Part shown: piece by piece, positions 26,251-35,141 of the stretch
Position numbering within the stretch: the stretch's first letter is position 1
Layout of the letters: the number at the start of each line of letters is the position of its first letter
Source of the DNA: Paracoccaceae bacterium
Lineage (GTDB): Bacteria > Pseudomonadota > Alphaproteobacteria > Rhodobacterales > Rhodobacteraceae
DNA: 60,221 bases
NCBI GenBank assembly: GCA_020832655.1
Contig: JAFIEF010000015.1
Coordinates: 1 to 60,221 of the forward strand
Direction of reading: 5' to 3'
Position numbers and translations under genes: made by a program
Notes under the pieces: generated by a model
Database searches by the model: none
What the model was told of the DNA's origin: nothing
What the model saw: only the letters and a program-made list of their open reading frames with translations

Positions 26251-27942
26251 TCAGCGCGGGGCTGTGTCGTCCTGACCCAGGAAATGCGCCGCCACCAGCG
26301 CCAGAATCCGCGGCAGGGTCTGGAAGGCATAGGGCGCGTAGACCCGTTCCAGCTTTTGGTGAAATTCGCGCCCCCAGGGGCCGATATTGACCACCGGGAA
26401 GTCCAGCGCGTCCGGTTCCGGCCGGTCCACCAGCCGCGCGGCGGGGGTGTTGGCGGCAACCACCTCTGCCCCTGCCTGCGCGGGCTGACCCAGAAAGCTG
26501 ATATCGGAAATGCCCTGAAAATGGGGCCGGTGCAGCAGCCGCGCCTGCGGGTCATCGTTCAGTGCCGCCTGGGCGCGGGCAATCGCGCGCAACAGCGCGC
26601 CATCGCGCCGCCGCGCCGGGTCCAGCCGCGCGGGCGGGTAATGCAGCCCGGCGAACCCCACCACCACGGCAGGGCCGGTCAGTTGCGCGGCATCGACCAG
26701 CCATTCGACCAGCCGCCGCGACAGTTCCAGCGGGTTGTCGATCTGCGCCAAGCCCTGCTCGAATTCCGCGAAAGCCGCGCGGGCGCGCGCATCAGGGCAG
26801 GCGCGCGCGCGCAATTCAGCCAGTGTGAGGATCGGCGCTGCGGCCGCTTCCGCGCGCGTGCCGGTTGTGCCCGAAAGTGCTGCGAAATCCGCAGCCTTTG
26901 CGGCGAAGGCGCGCTGTGCCTGCTCTGCGGCCCCGGCCACCAGATCATGGAATTGCGCGAAGCGCTCTGCCGCACTGCCCGACTGATACAGCCAGTTGAA
27001 CGACAGCCAGACGCGTTCAGGGGTGGTGACTTCATAGCCGCCGCGCAGATCGCGCGCCTCCAGACAGATCGGCGGGGGCGCGATATCCCCGCCATCTGTG
27101 TCAGCCAGCGCGGCATTGCCCTCAATGGCGCGCACTATCTCGGCGCCGATCAGCGCCGCGCTGGAGCCTTCGAACGGATAGGCGGCATGGGCCGATTGCC
27201 CGATCACCAGCGCAAAGGGCAGAAGCTTGCCGATGCTGCCATGATAGACCGCGCGGCCCGCCTGCCCGTCCCCCTGATCAGAGGTCACATCCATGTTGAT
27301 CGCGCCCTCGATGCGCAGCCCGCGCGCGTTCATCAACGCGGGCAGATCGCGGCGCAGCGCACGCATGCCACGGCTTTCGCGTTCTTCATCAGGGGTGATC
27401 AGCATCACCAGATTGCCTTGGCGGTCGGGCAGGCTGGCGAAGCGTTCCAGCACCGCAAGCCCGGCGGCCAGCCCCGATTTCATGTCCAGCATCCCGCGAC
27501 CAGGCACAAAATCGCCACTGGCCAGATCGTCGCGCGCGCGGGCCTCCTGCGCGGTAAGCGGGCGCGATGACAGATCATCGAGCAGCGCCTTCAGCAGTTT
27601 GTCCGGCTGGCAGGCCAGCGGGGCCAGATCATGATAATTGTCAATTGCCACCGTGTCATAATGCCCCGCCAGCGCCAGCGCGCGGCTGCCGGTGCCGCGG
27701 ATGATGGCCACCAGATTGCGGGTCATCGGGCTGCCATGACTGTCCAGCAACACCAGATCATCGGGATTGGCGCGGAAACAGGGCCATTGCGCCAGATGCG
27801 CGTGCAGGCGGGGGGCAAATTCGGCCTCTCCCGCGGTGCCACCGACGCTGGGCCAGCGCACCAGCAATTCCGCCAGCTTCAGAACCTGCGCCGGGTCCGG
27901 CCAGCCGGGGGCAGGCTGCGGCGGGTGCGCGGCGTCAGTCAC
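26251..27942 (-). CDS. M20-family peptidase, RocB-like
   Basis: A 563-residue zinc-dependent hydrolase of the M20 family. The catalytic metal centre is visible as ALAGHYDTV, the bridging Asp in GRGMLDMKSGLAAGLAVL, and the catalytic Glu pair in LITPDEERESRGMRAL. The long insert and the C-terminal part (HRPHFQGISDISFLG, NIGPWGREFHQKLERVY) match RocB of Bacillus, a protein of arginine utilisation whose exact reaction is not settled. A GTG codon is the start. It is followed on the same strand by metG, about 105 bases on, and lies 47 bases after phaZ, so co-transcription is possible. Its role in arginine metabolism is inferred. Confidence 0.8.
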   Translation of the reverse strand: MTDAAHPPQPAPGWPDPAQVLKLAELLVRWPSVGGTAGEAEFAPRLHAHLAQWPCFRANPDDLVLLDSHGSPMTRNLVAIIRGTGSRALALAGHYDTVAIDNYHDLAPLACQPDKLLKALLDDLSSRPLTAQEARARDDLASGDFVPGRGMLDMKSGLAAGLAVLERFASLPDRQGNLVMLITPDEERESRGMRALRRDLPALMNARGLRIEGAINMDVTSDQGDGQAGRAVYHGSIGKLLPFALVIGQSAHAAYPFEGSSAALIGAEIVRAIEGNAALADTDGGDIAPPPICLEARDLRGGYEVTTPERVWLSFNWLYQSGSAAERFAQFHDLVAGAAEQAQRAFAAKAADFAALSGTTGTRAEAAAAPILTLAELRARACPDARARAAFAEFEQGLAQIDNPLELSRRLVEWLVDAAQLTGPAVVVGFAGLHYPPARLDPARRRDGALLRAIARAQAALNDDPQARLLHRPHFQGISDISFLGQPAQAGAEVVAANTPAARLVDRPEPDALDFPVVNIGPWGREFHQKLERVYAPYAFQTLPRILALVAAHFLGQDDTAPR

Positions 27943-27989
27943 GCGCGGGTCTTGTCATCAGGCGCTGCTATCTCCGGCACGGCAGCCCC

Positions 27990-29267
27990 TCAGCCGCCAG
28001 TGGCGACGCTGCGCAGTTTCGGACGGCCCTCGCGGGGGCCGGAATGGGCGTCCATGAAGTCCATCACCAACGGGCGGATATTGTTGCGCCAGGACTTGCC
28101 CGCAAAGATGCCGTAATGGCCCGCGCCGGGTTCCAGATGGCTGGCCTTCTGGTCGTCGCTCAGCCCGGTCAGCAGATCAAGCGCGGCAAGGCACTGGCCG
28201 GGTGCGCTGATATCGTCTTCCTCGCCCTCGACCACCTTGACCGCCACTTGCGTGATCTTGCCGATATCGACCCTGTGGCCATCGACCACGAATTCATTGC
28301 GTGCAATCTCGCGGTCCTTGAAGATGCGTTCAACCGTAGAGAGGTAGAATTCTGCGGTCATGTCCATCACCGCAAGATATTCATCATAGAAGCGGTTATG
28401 CTTGTCACGCTCGCCGCCCGTGCCGCGCGCTTCAGCGGTGATCTTGTCGGAAAACGCCTGTGCATGGCGATCGATATTCATCGAGATGAAGCCGCCAAGC
28501 TGCAACAGCCCCGGATAGACCAGCCGCCCCACGCCGGGGTATTTGAAACCCACGCGCTGGATCGCCAGATGTTCAAGCTGGCCCATTGTCACGCTGCGCC
28601 CGAAATCCGTCACCTCGGTCGGCGCGGCATGGGGATCGACCGGCCCCCCGGTCAAAGTCAGGGTGCGCGGCTGGGCCTCGGGGTCCAGCTCTGCCAGATA
28701 GGCGGTGGCGGCCAGCGCCAGCGGCACTGGCTGGCAGACTGCCAGCACATGCGTATCCGGCCCCAGATAGCGCATGAAATCAACCAGATAGAGAGTATAA
28801 TCCTCGATATCGAACTTGCCTTCGGAAACCGGGATATCGCGGGCATTATGCCAGTCGGTGATCCAGACCTCGCAATCGGGCAGCAGGCTGGCCACGGTAG
28901 AGCGCAGCAGCGTTGCGTAATGGCCCGACATCGGCGCGCAGATCAGAACGCGGCGGTCCTTTTCGGGGCGGCCATGCACCTTGAAGCGCAAAAGATCGCC
29001 AAAGGGGCGGGCGATTTCCACCACCTCTTCGACGATATGGTCGCGCCCGTCTTCGGCAACAACAGAGGTGATGCCCCAATCGGGCTTGATCACCATGCGC
29101 GCGAAACTGCGCTCCGTGACACGGCCCCAGGCGGACATGACCTTGAACATCGGATTTGGCACCATGCCCCAGATCGGATATGATGCAAACGCCCGCGCTG
29201 ACGCGCCCATCCACTCATTCGTGTTGCGGATGGTTTCCATCAGATCATAGGTCGCCATGCCCTTCAT
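27990..29267 (-). CDS. phaZ: Intracellular polyhydroxyalkanoate depolymerase
   Basis: Breaks down stored poly(3-hydroxybutyrate) granules inside the cell. The 425-residue protein is an alpha/beta hydrolase whose nucleophile is the Cys of LAVCQPVPLALAA, as in intracellular PhaZ1 of Ralstonia. CAPMSGHYATLLRSTV and ITDWHNARDIPVSEGKF are family blocks, and the catalytic His is in PGAGHYGIFAGKSWR. AGGA seven bases before ATG 29267 fixes the start; an apparent upstream extension to 29540 runs antisense to phaC. It is divergent from phaC with 114 bases between them, the standard Rhodobacteraceae arrangement. Confidence 0.93.
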   Translation of the reverse strand: MKGMATYDLMETIRNTNEWMGASARAFASYPIWGMVPNPMFKVMSAWGRVTERSFARMVIKPDWGITSVVAEDGRDHIVEEVVEIARPFGDLLRFKVHGRPEKDRRVLICAPMSGHYATLLRSTVASLLPDCEVWITDWHNARDIPVSEGKFDIEDYTLYLVDFMRYLGPDTHVLAVCQPVPLALAATAYLAELDPEAQPRTLTLTGGPVDPHAAPTEVTDFGRSVTMGQLEHLAIQRVGFKYPGVGRLVYPGLLQLGGFISMNIDRHAQAFSDKITAEARGTGGERDKHNRFYDEYLAVMDMTAEFYLSTVERIFKDREIARNEFVVDGHRVDIGKITQVAVKVVEGEEDDISAPGQCLAALDLLTGLSDDQKASHLEPGAGHYGIFAGKSWRNNIRPLVMDFMDAHSGPREGRPKLRSVATGG

Positions 29268-29381
29268 GCCCGTATCCTTTCCACCAACCCGCGTGCCCTG
29301 AAACAAAACCGGATTCACAGGTTTACATAATTTGCAGTGTCGATATTCTGCACTAGCGAAGGATAGGGGGGAAATCTTTCC

Positions 29382-31184
29382 ATGACAATGTCCGAATATG
29401 ATGATGATGCAAAAGCCGAACGGATGAAGGCAAATATGGCACGCATCGAAGAGCTGACAGCGCGCCTGACCAATGCGCTTGCACAGCGCAAGATGCCGCG
29501 CCCCAGCCTGCAAGCCCCTGATACGGACATGTTTCTGCAAGCCACCGCCGCTTATTGGAGCGAGATGGTCAAGAACCCGTCAAAGGTTCTTGAAAAGCAG
29601 ATCGACTATTGGGGGAAGTCGCTGAAGCACGTGGTCGAGGCGCAGGAGGCGTTGCGCGGCGGAAAGCTGCATCCGCCCGAGGACAACACCCCCGATGACC
29701 GGCGATTCTCGAACCCGTTATGGAAGACGCACCCCTATTTCAACTATATCAAGCAGCAATATCTGATGGCCACAGAGGCCATGCAGCGCACGGTCGAGGA
29801 TCTGGAGACGCTGTCGCCGCGCGAAAAACGCAGGCTGGGCTATTTCACCCAGCAGATCGCCGATATGATGGCGCCCACGAACTTCATCGCCACCAACCCC
29901 GATGCGCTGATGAAAGCGGTTGAAACCGAGGGCGAAAGCCTGATCAGGGGCTTGGAAAACCTGGTCCGCGATGTCGAAGCCAATGACGGCGAATTGCTGG
30001 TCACGCTGGCCGACAAGGACGCTTTCAGGGTCGGCGAAAATCTGGCCACCACGCCGGGCAAGGTGGTGTTCCGCAACCGCATGTTCGAACTGATCCAGTA
30101 TGCACCAAGCACTGAAAAGGTGCATCGCACGCCCGTGATGATCTTCCCGCCCTGGATCAACAAATTCTACATCATGGATCTGAAACCCCAGAACAGCCTG
30201 ATCAAATGGATCGTCGATCAGGGCTACACGCTGTTCATCGTGTCCTGGGTGAACCCCGATGCAAGCTATGCCGATGTCGGCATGGATACCTATGTCGAAG
30301 AGGGCTATCTGGAAGCGATCCGCGTCGCGCGCGAGATCACGGGCGAAAACCAGGTCAATGCCGTGGGCTATTGCATTGCCGGCACCACCCTGTCGCTGAC
30401 GCTGGCGCTGATGAACAAGCGCAAGGACAAATCCGTGCGCTCTGCCACCTTCTTCACGACGCTGACGGATTTTTCCGATCAGGGAGAGGTCGGCGTGTTC
30501 CTTGAAGATGATTTCGTCGACGGGATCGAGGCCGAATGCAATGACAGCGGCTATCTGGACAGTTTCTTCATGTCGCGCACCTTTTCCTTCCTGCGCAGCA
30601 ACGACCTGATCTATGGTCCGGCCATTCGCAGTTACATGATGGGCGAGGCACCGCCTGCCTTCGACCTTCTCTACTGGAATGGCGACGGCACCAACCTGCC
30701 GGGGCGGATGTGTGTCGAATATCTGCGCGGGCTGTGCCAGACCGACCGCTTTGCCGGAGCGACGTTCAGCATCTGCGGCGAGGAGGTCAGCATCGCGGAT
30801 GTCAAACATCCACTTTGCGCGATTGCCTGCGAAACCGATCATATCGCGGCATGGCGGTCCAGTTTCCGCGGCGTGACAAGGATGGGCAGTCGCGACAAGA
30901 ACTTCATCCTGTCGCAATCGGGCCATATCGCGGGGATCATCAACCCACCCTCGAAAATGAAGTACGGCCATTATGCCGGCCCCAAGCCCGAAGGCACCCC
31001 CGAAGAGTGGCTGGAAGCGGCAGAATTCCATGAAGGATCATGGTGGCCGCGCTGGGAAGCCTGGCTGAAACGGCGCTCGGGCGCGATGGTCGAGGCCCGC
31101 ATTCCTGGTGATTCGGGTTATCCCGCGCTGGCAGATGCCCCCGGCACCTATGTCATCAGCACGAAAAACGAAGATATGTCATAG
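29382..31184 (+). CDS. phaC: Class I poly(3-hydroxyalkanoate) synthase
   Basis: Polymerises 3-hydroxyacyl-CoA into polyhydroxyalkanoate on the granule surface. The 600-residue protein has the N-terminal PhaC domain (WKTHPYFNYIKQQYLM). The lipase-box-like catalytic Cys is in VGYCIAGTTLSLTLA, and the catalytic His in LSQSGHIAGIINPP. The Asp of ACETDHIAAW, which completes the triad, is also present. GGGGGGAAA lies about seven bases before the ATG. The size and the absence of a PhaE or PhaR partner of other classes make it class I. It is followed by phaP and phaR on the same strand. Confidence 0.95.
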   Translation: MTMSEYDDDAKAERMKANMARIEELTARLTNALAQRKMPRPSLQAPDTDMFLQATAAYWSEMVKNPSKVLEKQIDYWGKSLKHVVEAQEALRGGKLHPPEDNTPDDRRFSNPLWKTHPYFNYIKQQYLMATEAMQRTVEDLETLSPREKRRLGYFTQQIADMMAPTNFIATNPDALMKAVETEGESLIRGLENLVRDVEANDGELLVTLADKDAFRVGENLATTPGKVVFRNRMFELIQYAPSTEKVHRTPVMIFPPWINKFYIMDLKPQNSLIKWIVDQGYTLFIVSWVNPDASYADVGMDTYVEEGYLEAIRVAREITGENQVNAVGYCIAGTTLSLTLALMNKRKDKSVRSATFFTTLTDFSDQGEVGVFLEDDFVDGIEAECNDSGYLDSFFMSRTFSFLRSNDLIYGPAIRSYMMGEAPPAFDLLYWNGDGTNLPGRMCVEYLRGLCQTDRFAGATFSICGEEVSIADVKHPLCAIACETDHIAAWRSSFRGVTRMGSRDKNFILSQSGHIAGIINPPSKMKYGHYAGPKPEGTPEEWLEAAEFHEGSWWPRWEAWLKRRSGAMVEARIPGDSGYPALADAPGTYVISTKNEDMS

Positions 31185-31209
31185 GCTTGGCATCTTGCAG
31201 CCGAAAAAA

Positions 31210-31222
31210 TGCTGCAGTGCAG
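31210..31222. promoter_or_regulatory. TGC-rich palindrome TGCTGCAGTGCAG upstream of phaP
   Basis: A candidate PhaR-binding site 98 bases before the phaP start. In Paracoccus denitrificans PhaR is known to bind TGC-rich sites in the phaP and phaR promoters. A second, stronger TGC cluster lies within the promoter just downstream. Confidence 0.6.
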
Positions 31223-31232
31223 AAAAAATCCT

Positions 31233-31262
31233 TGAAATGCTGCGCTGCAGCGTGCATATTAT
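31233..31262 (+). promoter_or_regulatory. phaP promoter with overlapping PhaR-type operator
   Basis: A -35 box TTGAAA (31233-31238) and a -10 box TATTAT (31257-31262) are separated by 18 bases. That spacer is the dyad-rich TGCTGCGCTGCAGCGTGCA (31238-31256). A repressor bound there would block RNA polymerase directly, consistent with PhaR repressing the phasin gene until polymer granules titrate it away. Confidence 0.65.
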
Positions 31263-31319
31263 GTGCAGACGCAGAGAGCACGACGCAAACTGCGGACCAG
31301 TTAACCAAGGAGAGCTGAC

Positions 31320-31766
31320 ATGGCTGCTGCAAACCCCGACTACACCAAGCTGATGAAAGACATGATGGGCGCATTCCCGGTGGACACCACCGCGATGCAG
31401 GACGCGTTCAAATCGCAAGCCGCTCTGGCAGAGAAGATGAGCAAGGTTGCTCTGGAAGCTGCCGAGAAGTCGACCGAAGTTTCGACCAAATGGACCAAGG
31501 CAACCCTGGCCAAGGTCGGCGAAGTTTCGACCGTCAAGGAAGACCCGGCTGACTACTCCAAATCCGTCACCGATTTCGCTTCGGCTTCGGCTGAAATGGC
31601 TGCCGAGCATGTTGCCGCTTTCGCTGAAATCGCGAAAAAAGTCCAGATGGACACGGTCGAGCTGCTGATGGCTGCCGGCAAGGACATGCAGGAAGAAACC
31701 GCGGCTGCTGTCAAGAAAGCCACCGACACCGCGACCAAAGCTGCCAAGACCGCTTCGGCGAAGTAA
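31320..31766 (+). CDS. phaP: Phasin (polyhydroxyalkanoate granule protein)
   Basis: A 148-residue Ala/Lys/Glu-rich, wholly alpha-helical amphipathic protein that coats polyhydroxyalkanoate granules. It begins MAAANPDYTKLMKDMMGAFP, has repeated AAEKSTEVSTKW-type helices, and ends in an Ala/Lys/Thr-rich tail (KKATDTATKAAKTASAK). AAGGAGAG precedes the ATG. Codons are noticeably less GC-biased than in neighbouring genes, as expected for a very abundant protein. Upstream lies a promoter overlapped by TGC-rich PhaR-type sites, and downstream a strong intrinsic terminator. It lies between phaC and phaR. Confidence 0.92.
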   Translation: MAAANPDYTKLMKDMMGAFPVDTTAMQDAFKSQAALAEKMSKVALEAAEKSTEVSTKWTKATLAKVGEVSTVKEDPADYSKSVTDFASASAEMAAEHVAAFAEIAKKVQMDTVELLMAAGKDMQEETAAAVKKATDTATKAAKTASAK

Positions 31767-31817
31767 GCTGCCAGACTTCGCAAGGCCCGTTCCTCCTCCC
31801 ATTCGGGCCGCATCAGG

Positions 31818-31849
31818 GGGCGAGCGTTCAACGCTCGCCCTTTTCTTTT
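31818..31849 (+). terminator. Intrinsic terminator after phaP
   Basis: GGGCGAGCG pairs with CGCTCGCCC around TTCAA, followed by TTTTCTTTT. This classical terminator lies 51 bases after the phasin stop and separates it from phaR. Confidence 0.93.
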
Positions 31850-31868
31850 GCATTCGCCTGTCCTAATC

Positions 31869-31883
31869 TTGCTGCAATGCAAA
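31869..31883. promoter_or_regulatory. Palindromic TTGCTGCAATGCAAA upstream of phaR
   Basis: A TTGC...GCAA-type dyad 20 bases before the phaR start, sharing TGCTGCA with the sites upstream of phaP. It is a candidate autoregulatory PhaR operator, by analogy with Paracoccus. Confidence 0.6.
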
Positions 31884-31903
31884 AGTCTCGGGAGGGGACG
31901 AAG

Positions 31904-32446
31904 ATGACCGAAGACCCAAAGCCGCTGCTGATCAAGCGCTACGCCAGCCGCAGGCTCTATAACACCGAGACCAGCGATTACGTCACGCTTGAAGATATCG
32001 CGGGTTTCATCCGCGCCGGGCGCGAAGTGCAGATCGTCGATCTGAAATCAGGCGATGACCTGACACGCCAGTATCTTTTGCAGATCATCGCAGAGCATGA
32101 AAGCCGCGGTGAGAATGTTCTGCCGCTGGGCGTGCTGACCGATCTGGTGCGCAGCTACACCACCCAGGCGCAAAGCGTGGTGCCGCAATTCCTTGCGATG
32201 TCCTTCGAGATGCTGCGCGAGGGCCAGTCCAAGATGGTTGAAAACATGACCCGCGCCAGCCCGATGGCCGCGATGCCGGGATTCGAGGAAATGCAGCGCC
32301 AGCAACAGGCCTTCATGAAAACCATGATGGCCGGATGGCCCGGCACGGCCGGGGCGTCAGACGACAAGGATGGCGGCGACGATCTGGACGAGATCAAGAA
32401 GCAATTGGCCGAATTGCAGCAGAAGCTGTCAAAGCTGAACAAGTAG
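31904..32446 (+). CDS. phaR: Polyhydroxyalkanoate synthesis repressor PhaR
   Basis: DNA- and polymer-binding repressor of phasin expression. The 180-residue protein starts with the highly conserved PhaR domain (LLIKRYASRRLYNTETSDYVTLEDI, then IVDLKSGDDLTRQYLLQII). A second helical region for granule binding follows. A charged C-terminal coiled coil (DEIKKQLAELQQKLSKLNK) probably makes it oligomeric. ATG 31904 has GGAGGGGA at ideal distance; an earlier in-frame start at 31877 lies within the probable operator. It converges with the PuuB-like gene with only nine bases between the stop codons and no visible terminator. Confidence 0.94.
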   Translation: MTEDPKPLLIKRYASRRLYNTETSDYVTLEDIAGFIRAGREVQIVDLKSGDDLTRQYLLQIIAEHESRGENVLPLGVLTDLVRSYTTQAQSVVPQFLAMSFEMLREGQSKMVENMTRASPMAAMPGFEEMQRQQQAFMKTMMAGWPGTAGASDDKDGGDDLDEIKKQLAELQQKLSKLNK

Positions 32447-32455
32447 AGCCGCGCG

Positions 32456-33760
32456 CTACAGCCCCAGCCGGTCGCGCAGGGCAAACCATGTCATTGCCAG
32501 CGCCAGCAGCGGGCTGCGCAGCGCGCGCCCGCCGGGAAAGCGCGGCAGTTTCAGCCCTGCCATCAGATCAAAACGCTCTGCCTGCCCGGCCACGGCTTCG
32601 GCCATGATCTTGCCCGCCAGCGTGGCCAGCGCCACCCCATGCCCCGAATAGCCCGAGGCCGACAGGATATTGGGCGCCACCCGCATGAAACAGGGCAGCC
32701 GCGTCATGGTGATGGCCAGCGTCCCGCCCCAGGCATAATCGATGCGCGTGTCTTGCAGCTGCGGAAACACCTGCAACATCGGCTTGCGCACGGTTCTGAT
32801 GATGTCAGGGAAGCGATAGCCATAGCTTTCCCCGCCCCCGAACAACAGCCGCCCGTCTTGCGACAGGCGGAAGTAGTTGATCACGAACTTGCTGTCAGCC
32901 ACGGCCACATCGCGGGTCAGAACCGTGCCCTGCGCCAATGGTTCGGTGGCGATGATGAAATTATTGATCGGCATGACCCGCGCGGCCACTTTCGGTGCCA
33001 GCCCGCCCAGGTAGCCATTTGCGGCAAGGATGACATGATCGGCCTTGACATGGCCATATTCGGTCTGAACCCGCGCCTTCTGGCCCTGCGCGATATCCAC
33101 CACCAGCGAGTTTTCGAATATCTGCGCACCCGCCGCCTGTGCCGCGCGCGCAAGCCCCAGCGCATAGCGCAGCGGGTGGACATGGCCTGCCCCGTGATCC
33201 AGCACCCCGCCCTGATAGGCCGGTGCCTTGACAATGGCCTGCACGCCCGCGCGGTCCAGCGCCTCGATCCGGTCATAACCATAATCGCGCGCCAGCTTTT
33301 CTGCATAGGCATGGGCATGGGGCAGATCGCGCGCGCGCCAGTCAGCGTGCACCACACCAGGGCGAAACGGGCAATCCATGTCATGGCGGGTGATCAGGTC
33401 AACCACCAGATCGCGCGCTTCCAGCCCGACATCCCACAGCTTGCGCGCGATCTCTGGGCCGAACATCGCCTCGATCCGGTCCTGTTCGATGCGCTGGCCC
33501 GGCCCGACCTGCCCGCCATTGCGCCCCGAGGCGCCAAAGCCCACGCGATGGGCTTCCAGCACCATCACCGAATAGCCCCGCTCGGCCAGATGCAGCGCCG
33601 CCGACAGCCCGGTATAGCCCGCACCTATGACGCAGATATCGGCCTTATGCGCGCCTTTCAGCCTTGGACAAGGCGCCAGCGGGGTGGCAGTGGCCGCATA
33701 ATAGCTGGGCGGATACTGCCCCGCATGGTCATTGGCAAAAAGCAGGTTCATGCGGCTCAT
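32456..33760 (-). CDS. puuB: FAD-dependent oxidoreductase, gamma-glutamylputrescine oxidase-like (PuuB)
   Basis: D-amino-acid-oxidase-type flavoenzyme of 434 residues. It has DICVIGAGYTGLSAALHLAERG as the FAD-binding fold, GASGRNGGQVGPGQ next to the flavin, and a C-terminal GTLAITMTRLPCF and SASGYSGHGVALATLAGKI. These features place it with PuuB, which oxidises gamma-glutamylputrescine to the aldehyde. Its start overlaps the stop of the glutamine synthetase-like gene (ATGA), so they are translationally coupled, and the amidotransferase lies first in the same operon. This context strongly suggests a gamma-glutamylated amine as substrate, though which amine is unknown. Confidence 0.85.
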   Translation of the reverse strand: MSRMNLLFANDHAGQYPPSYYAATATPLAPCPRLKGAHKADICVIGAGYTGLSAALHLAERGYSVMVLEAHRVGFGASGRNGGQVGPGQRIEQDRIEAMFGPEIARKLWDVGLEARDLVVDLITRHDMDCPFRPGVVHADWRARDLPHAHAYAEKLARDYGYDRIEALDRAGVQAIVKAPAYQGGVLDHGAGHVHPLRYALGLARAAQAAGAQIFENSLVVDIAQGQKARVQTEYGHVKADHVILAANGYLGGLAPKVAARVMPINNFIIATEPLAQGTVLTRDVAVADSKFVINYFRLSQDGRLLFGGGESYGYRFPDIIRTVRKPMLQVFPQLQDTRIDYAWGGTLAITMTRLPCFMRVAPNILSASGYSGHGVALATLAGKIMAEAVAGQAERFDLMAGLKLPRFPGGRALRSPLLALAMTWFALRDRLGL

Positions 33761-35112
33761 ACATTCAGCAGCAGATGTTCACGTTCCCAGGGGCTGATGA
33801 CCTGCAGGAATTCATTGTATTCATCGCGCTTGACTGCGGCATAGATGCGGCAGAATTCCGGGTCGAGAATTTCATGCAGCCGCGCGGCCTCGTCAAAGGT
33901 GTCCAGCGCGCTGCCCAATGTGCGCGGCAATTCGTCTTCATCCATATAGGCGTTGGTGCGGCAATCCTCGCGCGGGGCGACGCGTTCCTTCAGCCCCAGA
34001 TAGCCGCAGGCCAACGAGGCGGCGATGCCCAGGTAGGGGTTGCAATCCATCCCCGCCAGCCGGTTTTCCACCCGCCGCGACGCCGGCGAGGAAATTGGAA
34101 TGCGCAGCCCCGTGGTGCGGTTGTCATAGCCCCATTCCAGATTGATGGGTGCGGCGAAATCCGGCACATAGCGGCGATAGCTGTTCACATAGGGCGCAAT
34201 CAGCGCCACGGCCGAAGGCAGGTGGCGCTGCAACCCGCCGATGAAATGCATGAACATGTCGGTGCTGTCGCCGGTTTCGGTGGAAAACAGGTTCTGCCCG
34301 GTTTCAGCGTCGATCACCGAATGATGCAGATGCATGGCGCTGCCCGGCTCGCCCTCGATCGGTTTGGCCATGAAGGTGGCGAACATGTCATGGCGCAGCG
34401 CGGCTTCGCGGATCATGCGCTTGAAATAGAACACCTGATCGGCCAGCTTCAGCGGGTCGCCATGCACCAGATTGATCTCGACCTGGCCCGCACCGCCTTC
34501 CTGCATGATGCCGTCGATTTCCAGCCCCATCACTTCGGCGAAATCATAGATGTCGTCAATCACCTTGCCGTATTCATCCACCGCCGACATCGAATAGGCC
34601 TGCCGCGCAGCCGCGCGCCTGCCGGAGCGCCCCATTGGCGGGATGATCGGCATGTTCGGGTCGGTGTTGCGCGCGACAAAGAAGAACTCCATCTCTGGCG
34701 CGATCACCGGCGTCCAGCCTTCGCGACGATAGAGGTCAAGCACGCGCTTCAGGACATTGCGCGGGGCTGTGGGGATGGGGGCGCCATTGGGGTCTTCGGC
34801 GTCATGGATGATCTGCAAGGTCCAGTCGGCAGTCCAGGGTGCAGCGGTGGCGGTGGTGAAATCGGGGCGCATGATCATGTCGGGTTCCAGATCGGCCCCG
34901 TCGCGAAACTCTGCCCAGCCACCAGTGATGGTTTGCAGGAAGATCGAGGTCGGCAGATAGTATTTCGACCCGTCGCCGAATTTGAAGGCGGGCATGGCCT
35001 TGCCGCGGGCGACACCGGCCATATCCGCGATGATGCATTCGACCTCGTCCAGACGACGCCCGGACAGGTAGTCGCGCGCCGATTGCGGGATTTGTTCGCG
35101 CCAGTCTGACAT
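33757..35112 (-). CDS. Glutamine synthetase family protein, gamma-glutamylamine synthetase-like (PuuA-type)
   Basis: A 451-residue member of the glutamine synthetase superfamily. It has MEFFFVARN and QEGGAGQVEINLVHGDPL for metal and glutamate binding, MAKPIEGEPGSAMHLHHSV, and YDNRTTGLRIPISSPASRRVE at the ATP site. True nitrogen-assimilating GlnA adenylylation and feedback regions are not evident, and the length and context fit gamma-glutamylpolyamine synthetases, which join glutamate to an amine using ATP. It lies between an amidotransferase and a PuuB-like oxidase in one operon. A second paralogue is encoded at 36002-37327. Confidence 0.85.
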   Translation of the reverse strand: MSDWREQIPQSARDYLSGRRLDEVECIIADMAGVARGKAMPAFKFGDGSKYYLPTSIFLQTITGGWAEFRDGADLEPDMIMRPDFTTATAAPWTADWTLQIIHDAEDPNGAPIPTAPRNVLKRVLDLYRREGWTPVIAPEMEFFFVARNTDPNMPIIPPMGRSGRRAAARQAYSMSAVDEYGKVIDDIYDFAEVMGLEIDGIMQEGGAGQVEINLVHGDPLKLADQVFYFKRMIREAALRHDMFATFMAKPIEGEPGSAMHLHHSVIDAETGQNLFSTETGDSTDMFMHFIGGLQRHLPSAVALIAPYVNSYRRYVPDFAAPINLEWGYDNRTTGLRIPISSPASRRVENRLAGMDCNPYLGIAASLACGYLGLKERVAPREDCRTNAYMDEDELPRTLGSALDTFDEAARLHEILDPEFCRIYAAVKRDEYNEFLQVISPWEREHLLLNV

Positions 35113-35141
35113 GAATAACCTGTGATATCCTTTCTGCCGCG

